Assembly: GCF_000190635.1 (NCBI RefSeq)
Contig: NC_015172.1
Coordinates: 3,342,740 to 3,406,739, forward strand
Direction: 5' to 3'
Length of the DNA stretch: 64,000 nt
From: Syntrophobotulus glycolicus DSM 8271
Lineage (GTDB): Bacteria; Bacillota; Desulfitobacteriia; Desulfitobacteriales; Syntrophobotulaceae
The notes beneath the pieces are model-generated. The model saw nothing but the letters and a program-made list of their open reading frames with translations. It was not told the origin of the DNA and did no database searches. Positions 7,790-15,900 of the stretch are shown piece by piece; within the stretch, counting starts at the first letter, position 1; each line of letters opens with the position of its first letter. A program made the translations under genes and the position numbers.

Positions 7790-8851
7790 TTACCACTCGA
7801 TGGTAATAACCGGTTTAATTAAATCTCTAGGCTTATCTTTCATCAGCATCAAAGCCTGTTCAATTTTTTCAAAACCTACAAAATGATGCGTAACAAGCTT
7901 GCCTGGATCTATTCTTCCTGTTTCCATAAGAGAAGCCAGTTTTTCCATCCGCAATCTTCCTCCGGGCATTAAGCCGCCTGCAATCGCCTTATGACTCATC
8001 CCGCAGCCCCACTCCGTACGAGGAATCTTAATATAGTCACCTTCTCCCAAGTAGTTCACATTCCCTATTCTGCCGCCTGGCTTCAGCATCCTGATTGCCT
8101 GATCAAAGGTATCAACATCTCCGCCCGCAATAATAACTCGATCAACACCCTTCCCCTCTGTCTTTGCCAAAATTTGCTCGACAATATCACCTTCGCGATA
8201 ATTAATCACATCGGTAGCACCGTATTCTTTAGCAAGTTGAATACAATTGGGCCGAGATCCGACGGCATAAATATGGGACGCACCCCGTATGGCCGTTCCT
8301 GCTACCGCCATCAGTCCCACCGGACCGATTCCAACAACCACGACACTGTCACCATATTGGACATCGGCAAGTTCGACGCCATGAAGTCCCGTCGGCACCA
8401 TATCAGAAAGCATGCAGGCCGCAGCAGGATCCATGCCTTTCGGCAGCAAAGCCAGGTTTCCGTCTGCGTCGTTTACATGAAACAGCTCTCCAAATACGCC
8501 ATCTTTGAAATTGGAAAATTTCCATCCCGCAAGCAGTCCGCCGGAGTGCATCTGATAGCCGCCCTGAGCCTCCAATGAATTCCAGTCTGGAGTAATCGCC
8601 GGAACAATGACTTTATCCCCCGCTTTAAAAGCTCTGACCAGCGATCCAACCTCGACAACTTCTCCGACAGCCTCATGACCAAGAATCATATCATGACGAT
8701 CTCCAATTGCACCGGCCCAAACTGTGTGTACATCAGAGGTGCACGGCGCAAGAGCAATTGGACGGCAAATGGCGTCTAACGGTCCACAGACGGGATTCTC
8801 CTTTTCAATCCAACCCGTACGTCCTATCCCTAACATTGCAAAACCCTTCAT
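7790..8851 (-). CDS. adh: NADP-dependent secondary-alcohol dehydrogenase (zinc type)
   Basis: The protein resembles the Clostridium beijerinckii and Thermoanaerobacter brockii secondary-alcohol dehydrogenases, which interconvert ketones such as acetone and alcohols such as isopropanol with NADP(H). At 353 residues it has full length. The catalytic zinc ligands of that subgroup are all visible at the same numbers: Cys37, His59, Glu60 and Asp150. The NADP-selecting residues Ser199, Arg200 and Tyr218 are also present. It has one zinc site, without the four-cysteine structural zinc. The ATG has an AAAGGAG site. A consensus promoter lies about 60 bases upstream with repeated sites around it. It is transcribed alone and is not obviously linked to deoC. 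Confidence 0.93.
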   Translation of the reverse strand: MKGFAMLGIGRTGWIEKENPVCGPLDAICRPIALAPCTSDVHTVWAGAIGDRHDMILGHEAVGEVVEVGSLVRAFKAGDKVIVPAITPDWNSLEAQGGYQMHSGGLLAGWKFSNFKDGVFGELFHVNDADGNLALLPKGMDPAAACMLSDMVPTGLHGVELADVQYGDSVVVVGIGPVGLMAVAGTAIRGASHIYAVGSRPNCIQLAKEYGATDVINYREGDIVEQILAKTEGKGVDRVIIAGGDVDTFDQAIRMLKPGGRIGNVNYLGEGDYIKIPRTEWGCGMSHKAIAGGLMPGGRLRMEKLASLMETGRIDPGKLVTHHFVGFEKIEQALMLMKDKPRDLIKPVITIEW

Positions 8852-8907
8852 AATAAACCACTCCTTTAACTTATTTTGTGTTATATTTCACAAGTTCATT
8901 TATTCCT

Positions 8908-8936
8908 ATTATAATCTATAATGTTTAAGTAGTCAA
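8908..8936 (-). promoter_or_regulatory. Sigma-A-type promoter of the alcohol dehydrogenase
   Basis: On the minus strand TTGACT (8931-8936) and TATAAT (8908-8913) are separated by 17 bases. This is close to consensus and lies about 57 bases before the start codon. One of three ATAATGTTT repeats falls inside the spacer, so a regulator could act here. Confidence 0.7.
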
Positions 8937-9031
8937 TTTATAATTTATTATTATAATACATAATGTTTAGATTTTATTTCGCTGTCATCTCGTTATTTTC
9001 AGCTTATATTTATTGATACATAATAATGTTT
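8918..9031. repeat. Three ATAATGTTT repeats at 42- and 63-bp spacing
   Basis: ATAATGTTTA occurs at 8918-8927 and 8960-8969, and ATAATGTTT at 9023-9031. The starts are 42 and 63 bases apart, both multiples of 21, so the sites would face the same side of the helix. They lie in the adh upstream region and the first overlaps its promoter spacer. They may be operator sites, but AT-rich chance similarity is possible. Confidence 0.4.
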
Positions 9032-9040
9032 CGGGCAATA

Positions 9041-9085
9041 AAGCGGATGTCCAAAAAGCTTTTTTTGTTCTTTGGACATCCGCTT
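9041..9085. terminator. Perfect 15-bp hairpin between deoC and adh
   Basis: Arms at 9041-9055 and 9071-9085 are perfect inverted repeats flanking a 15-base loop that contains a T-run. It lies about 60 bases after the deoC stop and upstream of the adh promoter. It probably marks the end of the deoC transcript and insulates adh, though no T-run follows the stem on the minus strand. Confidence 0.6.
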
Positions 9086-9145
9086 ATACAAAGAGAACCG
9101 AACCCAAAATCAAAATTTTTTGAGCCAGTCCTCTGATTTTCTTTA

Positions 9146-9823
9146 TTATCCGCGGGCCTTTTCCATAATTTTAATTGCAGACGACAGTCCAATTCCAAAA
9201 CGGCTGCATCCCGCCTCCATCATTTCGAGCAGTATACTCAAATCTCTGATTCCACCTGCCGCTTTAATTTTAGTTTTATTTTGAATTGCTGCCTTTATCA
9301 GTTTAATATGACGAACTGTAGTCGGTTCCGGGAGCCATCCTGTACTTGTTTTGATAAAAGAAACTCCCGCCTCCATAGCGATTTTACTGGCCCTTACGAT
9401 TTCTTCATCAGTGAGCAATGTCACTTCAAGAATTGCTTTGACAGGTTTTCCTTCCGCAACATCCGTCACTGCTTTGATATCCCGAAAAACAAACTCATCA
9501 TTTTGGGATTTAAGCTGAGAAATATTAATCACCATATCCAACTCATCACAGCCCATATTTAGCAATTCCTTCGCCTGAAAAACCTTGGCGGCGGTTGTAT
9601 CACATCCGGACGGAAATCCTACGGTCCCGCCAACCATGATCTCCGGTTCATCCTTTAATTGTTCAATCAAATATGCTGTGAAACTGGGCAAAGCAAAAAT
9701 ACAAATAAATTGATGCGTTTTGGCAGCAGCAATCATTTTATCGATTTCTTCCAGCCTATGATGAGATTTTACACAGCTGATATCTATTATTCTGGGAAGA
9801 TCAGATACAGATAAATTTTTCAT
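9146..9823 (-). CDS. deoC: Deoxyribose-phosphate aldolase
   Basis: DeoC cleaves 2-deoxyribose 5-phosphate to acetaldehyde and glyceraldehyde 3-phosphate in deoxynucleoside catabolism. The 225-residue TIM barrel keeps the catalytic set: Asp96 in ELDMVIN, the Schiff-base Lys158 in FIKTSTG, and Lys187 in KAAGGIR. The N-terminal family motif, usually DHTLL, is DISCV here, so this is a divergent member or a related aldolase. The ATG follows GGGAG and starts 15 bases after the stop of the GntR regulator gene, so the two form an operon. No other deoxynucleoside gene (deoA, deoB, deoD) is present nearby, so the substrate could be another phospho-sugar. Confidence 0.85.
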   Translation of the reverse strand: MKNLSVSDLPRIIDISCVKSHHRLEEIDKMIAAAKTHQFICIFALPSFTAYLIEQLKDEPEIMVGGTVGFPSGCDTTAAKVFQAKELLNMGCDELDMVINISQLKSQNDEFVFRDIKAVTDVAEGKPVKAILEVTLLTDEEIVRASKIAMEAGVSFIKTSTGWLPEPTTVRHIKLIKAAIQNKTKIKAAGGIRDLSILLEMMEAGCSRFGIGLSSAIKIMEKARG

Positions 9824-9838
9824 CCTGCCATCTCCCTC

Positions 9839-10558
9839 TTATTTGTAGCGCCCGCTCATAGAAACCTCAAGCTCATATTGATCTCCAAGGATACTGACTT
9901 GATCGACACAAACAGGTTTTTGATCTTTATAACAAATTCGGCGGATACAAAGAAGGGCAGTACCCGGAGCCACGCAAAGCATTTCTGAATCTGTAAAATC
10001 AGCAGGCTTTGCATATATTTTGTCTTTTGCCGCGTCAATCTCGATCTGATATTTTTGTTCTAAAAATTGATAAAGCGCTGAAAACTGATTCGTATATTGT
10101 TCAATATTGGGAACTGTATGGTAGGGAATGTAATTTTTCATGATCACTACAGGTTTTTCATCAGCCAGTTGGATTCTTTGCACACGTGCCAATAAGTCCC
10201 CCTGCATCACTTGGAGTTCTTGCGCCAATTTTTCCGTTGCCCCAACCGTGTCAATATACATACTTTTGGTCCGGACAATATACCCCTTTCTCCTTAACGA
10301 TTCAGTGACAGAGGTTACTTTGTTCAGATCCTGCTTTGTTTTGAAGTCCATCACTGTGGTGCCCCGGCCTTGCTTAATTGAAACCAAACCATCTTGTGCA
10401 AGCAATTCCATAGCACGCCGCACCGTTGAACGGCTGACATGAAAAATCTTTTCAAGCTCAGATTCAGTAGGAAGCAATTCTCCGATCAAATATTTACCCT
10501 GTTTAATGTCGTTTTTCACCAGATCATACATTGCCCTATATGAAGGTATTTTGCTCAT
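9839..10558 (-). CDS. GntR/HutC-family transcriptional regulator
   Basis: Residues 6-70 form a GntR winged helix with the characteristic LPTESELEK and SRSTVRRAM segments. Residues about 90-232 form a UTRA ligand-binding domain, as in HutC, PhnF and sugar-phosphate regulators. It probably senses a metabolite related to the downstream aldolase gene and controls the operon. The open frame could begin at a TTG at 10579, but AAAAGGGG sits seven bases before the ATG at 10558, which is therefore chosen (239 residues). It is first in the regulator-deoC operon. Confidence 0.88.
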   Translation of the reverse strand: MSKIPSYRAMYDLVKNDIKQGKYLIGELLPTESELEKIFHVSRSTVRRAMELLAQDGLVSIKQGRGTTVMDFKTKQDLNKVTSVTESLRRKGYIVRTKSMYIDTVGATEKLAQELQVMQGDLLARVQRIQLADEKPVVIMKNYIPYHTVPNIEQYTNQFSALYQFLEQKYQIEIDAAKDKIYAKPADFTDSEMLCVAPGTALLCIRRICYKDQKPVCVDQVSILGDQYELEVSMSGRYK

Positions 10559-10656
10559 AGCATAGCCCCTTTTCTTCAATTACCATAATCTTAACATTAA
10601 AATCATTCCAGGTGAATAAGCCGTCCAAAGCAGAAAAGATGTCTTATGCTGAATTT

Positions 10657-11139
10657 TTATTTATGATACGGCTCACCTCTGCTGATCCGGCACGCCCGGT
10701 AAAGCTGTTCCAGCAACAGCATTCTCATCAGCTGGTGGGGAAACGTCAGCTTGGAAAATGACCAGCGAAAATCCGCTCTTGCCCGCACCTCATCAGATAC
10801 GCCCAGTGATCCTCCGATCACAAAGCAAATCCTGCTTTGTCCCTGTAATGCTTTATCTTCAAGAAATTCGGCCAGCCCTGCGGAATCCAGCTGGCTGCCG
10901 TCAAGATCAAGCAGGACCACATAATCCTGTGCTGTTAAAGTTTTGAGGATCTTATCCCCTTCTTTGCGTTTAATTTTTTCCTCTTCGGCTTGTAAGCTTT
11001 TCTCCGGACATGGCTCATCACCCAGTTCCTCAATTTGGATCTTTAAATAACCGCCAAGACGCTTAAGATATTCCTTGATCCCGTCCTGCAAATATTTCTC
11101 CCGTATTTTTCCGACAGCCGTTATTTTGACCTGAAGCAT
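10657..11139 (-). CDS. rlmH: 23S rRNA pseudouridine-1915 N3-methyltransferase
   Basis: RlmH is a small SPOUT-class methyltransferase that methylates pseudouridine 1915 in helix 69 of 23S rRNA, using SAM. The 160-residue length is normal. The SAM-knot segment FVIGGSLG and the C-terminal FPHQLMRMLLLEQLYRA followed by GEPYHK are family hallmarks. The ATG has a GGGGGGAG ribosome site. In many Firmicutes rlmH is near the yycJ/htrA genes and the origin, as it loosely is here. Confidence 0.96.
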   Translation of the reverse strand: MLQVKITAVGKIREKYLQDGIKEYLKRLGGYLKIQIEELGDEPCPEKSLQAEEEKIKRKEGDKILKTLTAQDYVVLLDLDGSQLDSAGLAEFLEDKALQGQSRICFVIGGSLGVSDEVRARADFRWSFSKLTFPHQLMRMLLLEQLYRACRISRGEPYHK

Positions 11140-11209
11140 CGTTCTCTCCCCCCTCGCTTTAAACTTTTCCGGACTCTTTTTGTAAAAGCAGGAGCGTAAG
11201 GCTTAATCT

Positions 11210-12469
11210 CTAAAATACAGATAAGATACTTTGAGCAGCATGCAAAAGAAGGGGATCAAAAATTACCCCTGCTCCATTTTCCATAATTTTCACTGCTTCT
11301 TTGTGTGTCAGCGCTTTACGGTATGGTCTGTCCTCAGTTAAAGCAACAAAAACATCAGCAATTGTCATCAGGCGGGCTCCTATATCGAGAGCGGAAGAAT
11401 CCAGACAAAAAGGATATCCCTGTCCATCAAGCCTTTCATGATGGTAGGAAGCCCAACCAACAACATTAGGCGGAAACCCCGCTGCTGTAAGCAGTTTATA
11501 AGTATAATAGGCGTGACCCTTAATTATTCTGATTTCTTCAGGCTCAAGTGACTCCGGTTTATCTAAAATAGCGGTGGGAATAGCCAATTTGCCTAAATCG
11601 TGCAACAAACCGGCAATTTTGATTTCTTCTTGTTTCTCCTGTTCAAATTCCATCTTCTGTGCCAAAGCCAATACGATATCCGCTACCCGCCGGGAATGCA
11701 AAGATGTAAAAGCACTTTTACGGTCAATTAAAAAAGCAAAAGTGCGGGCTAATTCCCAAACAAATTCTTCACCAAACAGATCATCATTAATATCCGAAAG
11801 CCGGACCTCAAATTCTCCATGGCCGGCCAACAAACGCCTCAACGATATGTCCAGCAAGTTACCGTCTAAAAGATCAAGCCAAAACGCTTCTTCTTTTGCC
11901 AAACGGATAAACATTTGAGCCGGTCGAGAGTAGAACTCCCGATCTATCCTCTCCTGAACATTCCCGATCAGCTTCTGTCTGTCAGCAATGGTATGATTTT
12001 TCCTGCCCATAAGGAGATCTACCTTATCAGCCAAAGAAATAATCTGAGATATCACCGGAGGATCACTCAGCGGATCAATCTTAGACCATTCACTTAAAGC
12101 GGGAATATCATGATGAAACTTTATCGCCGTTTCCAAAATATCTCCGCCGGGAAAATTCCTGACAATTTCGGCTCCGAGCTCACAGTGTTCTTTCATCATC
12201 GCATGATTGTCCCTGTGACAATCCATAAAACAGCCGACCGCTCCAATATCATGAACCAAACCCGCGATAAGCAACAAAAGGAGATCCTTGCCCTTATATC
12301 CCATCATCATTCCAATTCTCAGACTGATATAGCCAACCCTTTCTCCATGCCTCTCGCCGATATTTAATTTTAAACCGCGTTTAATTTCATCATCAACAAG
12401 CGCTAAGTCCAGAGCGCGGGAGAAGCTCCAAATTCTGCGGATCATTTTTTCCGCCGTATTTAATGACAA
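11210..12469 (-). CDS. Tandem HD / HD-GYP domain protein
   Basis: This is a soluble 419-residue protein with two HD-type phosphohydrolase domains and no membrane segment. The first (about 35-155) has HD at 73-74, a further His at 95, HHD at 119-121 and an ADKVD end, so metal ligands remain, but it has no GYP motif. The second (about 240-405) is a canonical HD-GYP with HD at 290-291 and HHERLDGQGYP at 343-353, predicted to hydrolyse c-di-GMP. It has no sensor domain, so the first HD may be regulatory. The start is a TTG at 12469 with GGAG nine bases upstream. Confidence 0.88.
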   Translation of the reverse strand: MSLNTAEKMIRRIWSFSRALDLALVDDEIKRGLKLNIGERHGERVGYISLRIGMMMGYKGKDLLLLLIAGLVHDIGAVGCFMDCHRDNHAMMKEHCELGAEIVRNFPGGDILETAIKFHHDIPALSEWSKIDPLSDPPVISQIISLADKVDLLMGRKNHTIADRQKLIGNVQERIDREFYSRPAQMFIRLAKEEAFWLDLLDGNLLDISLRRLLAGHGEFEVRLSDINDDLFGEEFVWELARTFAFLIDRKSAFTSLHSRRVADIVLALAQKMEFEQEKQEEIKIAGLLHDLGKLAIPTAILDKPESLEPEEIRIIKGHAYYTYKLLTAAGFPPNVVGWASYHHERLDGQGYPFCLDSSALDIGARLMTIADVFVALTEDRPYRKALTHKEAVKIMENGAGVIFDPLLLHAAQSILSVF

Positions 12470-12668
12470 AGAATTCTACTCCATTCTTCATTAAAAATGA
12501 TCTTGATCTATCTATTTTATTGCATTACAGTTGATCAGATAAAAACGATTTTAGTTTATTTTTGCCTGCCTCATTATCGATAACCAAGATATCCTTTATT
12601 TAAAATCAGTACAAATATTTACTAGGTAAGTATCCGTTATTTTTGAAAATAATAAAGATGAGGTGAAC

Positions 12669-12887
12669 ATGATGAGTAATACAAGTGAAGCAAAAAAACG
12701 CTTTTTACAAGAATTGAAAATGGAAGCGGCCAGAGAACTGGGCAGGCTAGAATTTGTCAGAGAAAACAATGACCACTATAAGGGGGATGTTTCTTCCAGA
12801 CAAAACGGTTCCGAAGGGGGACCGATCGGGGGAGAAATGGTACGGCGGATGGTCCAATATGCCAAAAACAATATCAGCCAGATATAA
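12669..12887 (+). CDS. Alpha/beta-type small acid-soluble spore protein
   Basis: These proteins coat spore DNA and protect it from UV and heat, then are degraded by GPR at germination. The 72-residue product has the two conserved blocks: KMEAARELG in the first half, and SRQNGSEGGPIGGEMVRRM in the second. The central segment is longer than usual, and SEGGPIGGEM carries a short insertion relative to the common SVGGEM. A GTG at 12663 overlaps the GAGGTG ribosome site, so the ATG at 12669 (or 12672) is the start. It is an isolated plus-strand gene and should be made in the forespore. Confidence 0.82.
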   Translation: MMSNTSEAKKRFLQELKMEAARELGRLEFVRENNDHYKGDVSSRQNGSEGGPIGGEMVRRMVQYAKNNISQI

Positions 12888-12934
12888 CAAAGGATCAGGA
12901 TTGATTAATGCGTAAAATCGATGATCCCCTGATC

Positions 12935-12964
12935 GCTAGAGGTCCGGTCTGCCGGGCCTCTAGC
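12935..12964. terminator. Bidirectional hairpin between convergent genes
   Basis: A 13-pair stem (12935-12947 with 12952-12964, one wobble) around a four-base loop lies between the spore-protein gene and the convergent activase gene. No strong T-run follows on either strand, but its strength and position indicate a shared transcript end. Confidence 0.65.
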
Positions 12965-12978
12965 CACATTTAAAAACT

Positions 12979-15900
12979 TTAATGACCAGCAGGCATATTC
13001 TGCCCTGCCTTCAGATTGTTGAATGCTACAGAGATCATCAATTTGATTCTATTCAGCTGATTAACATAGCTTGCTCCCGGGTCATAGTCCACAGGAACGA
13101 TATTGGCCTGAGGATAACGGCGTTTCAGTTCTCTGACCATACCCTTGCCTGTAATATGATTGGGCAGGCAGGCAAATGGCTGCAAACAGGCAATATTTCC
13201 CGCTCCACTATGAATAAGCTCCAGCATTTCCGCTGTCAGGAACCAGCCTTCCCCGCTTTGATGTCCAAGATGCATCACTTCTTTTGCCATCCCGGCCAGC
13301 TCATAAATCGTTTTAGGCGCAGAAAAGCGTTTACTGGCCCTCAGGGCCTGTCTCATTATCCGGCGATAATTCTCTATACGCCAAATCAAATAGCGGCTGA
13401 TCAGCTCCCCTTTCATGTTACCGGAGAGCTTTTCCCGCCGGTAAATCCCGTCATGGGCGCAATAGAGGAAAAAATCGATCAAATCAGGGACAACGGCTTC
13501 TCCACCCTCATTTTCGATAATATCCACTATATAGTTATTGGCATAAGGATGAAATTTAACCAGGATCTCACCGACCACACCTATTTTGGGTTTTCTTACA
13601 TTGCTGATTTCCAAGTGATCAAAATCCTTAATGATCTCACGAATATTGCGGTGAAACTGGCGCTTGCTTATCTTGTTCATTGATGGCTTCAACTCGCGCA
13701 GCCACTTTTGCAGCAGCTGATTGGTCTCTCCCTTATTGACCTCATAAGGCCGAACCGCATAAGTCACCCTCATCAGAAGATCTCCATAGACGAGGGCCAT
13801 CAGACAACGTTTAAGAAGGTCCTTGGTCACTTTGAAGCCCGGATTACTCTCCAAGCCTCCGGCATTCAAAGAAATGACTGGTATCTGCTCCATTCCCTCT
13901 GCTTTTAGTGCTTTGCGGATAAAAGCAATGTAATTACTGGCCCTGCACCCCCCGCCTGTTTGTGACATGATCACCGCTGTCCTGGTCAGGTCATACCGCC
14001 CTGACTTCAGAGCTGACATAATCTGCCCCACAACGATAATTGTCGGATAACAGGCATCATTATGCACATAACGCAATCCTTCTTCCACAACATTTTGCTC
14101 GACATCAGGGAGGACGACCAGTTTATACCCCTCCTGTCTCGTGGCTTCTTCCAATAGTTCAAAGTGAATCGGCGCCATTTGGGGACAGAGAATGGTATAC
14201 TCTGCTCTCATCTCTTCCGTGAAAATTGCCCTTTGAGAATGCTCATATAATTTAACAGGGGAAATATTTTTTTTCTCCCTTTCCCGCATCGCAGCCAAAA
14301 GTGATCTGATCCTGATTCGCACCGCCCCTAAATTATTAATCTCATCTATCTTAACCAGAGTATAAGTCTTTCTGTACTGTTCCAATATTTCCTGGACCTG
14401 GTCGGTGGTCACGGCATCCAATCCACAACCGAATGAATTCAACTGTACAAGCTCCAAGTCGTTTCTTGTCGCTGCAAAACTGGCTGCCGCGTACAGCCGG
14501 GAATGATACACCCATTGGTCTAACACTCTGAGCGGTCTTTCAACCTCCCCAAGCTGACAAACAGAATCTTCGGTTAAAACAGCCAGACCCAAACCTGTAA
14601 TCATTTCCGGAATACCGTGATTGATTTCCGGGTCAAGATGGTATGGACGCCCGGCTAAAACAATCCCTTTCAGCTTATTTTCTTCAAGATGCCTCAAGGT
14701 CTCTTTGCCCTTCTCCGATATTTCCCTGCGTACATTTTCTCTTTCCGCATAGGCTTTATCAACAGCCTGCTCAACCTCTTTCCGGGATACTCCAAACTGC
14801 CTGAATTCCTCATAAACTCTGATTTTCATATGCGGTATACTTTCTATGGGCAGGAAGGGGTACAGATAGGTGATTCCGGCTCCGGACAAATCATCAACAT
14901 TGGCTTTGATCGCTTCCGGATAGGAAGTCACCACAGGACAATTAAAATTGTTGTTCGCTCCGGAAAATTCCTTCTCATCTCTGGGCAGGCATGGGTAGAA
15001 AATAATCTTAATTCCCTTTTTCATCAAGTCTAAAATATGGCCATTCGTTATTTTTGCGGGATAACACAAGGTATCCGAAGATACTGTTTCCATACCCATT
15101 TCATATATTTTTTTGGAAGACCGGGATGAAAGCACCACCCTGAATCCCAGCTCTGTCAGTAAGGTAAACCAAAAAGGATAATTCTCATACATATTCAGCA
15201 CCCGCGGAATGCCGATCTCCCCTCGCCTGGCTTCTTCTTTAGCAAGAGGCTTGTAGTCAAAAATGCGTTTATATTTGTATTGAAACAGATTGGGAATACC
15301 GACCGCTTCCATCATGATCCCGCTTCCCCGTTCACAGCGGTTACCGGTAATAAAATCACGACCGTCGGAAAAATGGTTAACCGTAAGCAAACAGCTGTTT
15401 CCACAAATTGTGCAGTGCTTTGTTTTTATCTCACTGGTGAACTCTCTAAGCTCTTCCGCTCCCAGTATAGTGGAAACCTTTCCTTCCTCATACCCGTCCC
15501 TGGCCAAAAGTGCTGCTCCGAAAGCGCCCATAATTCCGGCAATATCCGGACGCACGACCTGGTGCCCGGTTTCCAGTTCGAAGCTGCGCAGAATAGCATT
15601 ATTATGAAAAGTTCCCCCCTGCACAACAATTTTTTCACCGATATCCGCAGCTTTGTTCACCCGGATCACCTTAAAAAGCGCATTGCGGACAATGGAATAA
15701 GACATACCGGCCGCTATACTGCCGAGATCAGCGCCTTCCTTTTGCACCTGTTTGATTTTTGAATTCATAAACACAGTACACCGGGTTCCAAGATCAACAG
15801 GATGAGCAGCATAAAGCCCCTTTTGCACAAACTCTTCAATAGGAAGACTCAATGTTTTGGAAAGAGTCTCTACAAAGGACCCGCAGCCTGAGGAACAAGC

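Noticed and set aside
7991..8578. A 195-codon plus-strand frame
   Set aside because: It is antisense to the alcohol dehydrogenase, whose zinc and NADP residues are all intact.
10559..10579. TTG start for the GntR regulator
   Set aside because: The ribosome site AAAAGGGG would fall inside the coding region; it fits the ATG at 10558.
12982..13683. A 233-codon plus-strand frame
   Set aside because: It lies wholly opposite the activase fusion gene, has no ribosome site or recognisable domain, and mirrors that gene's codon pattern.
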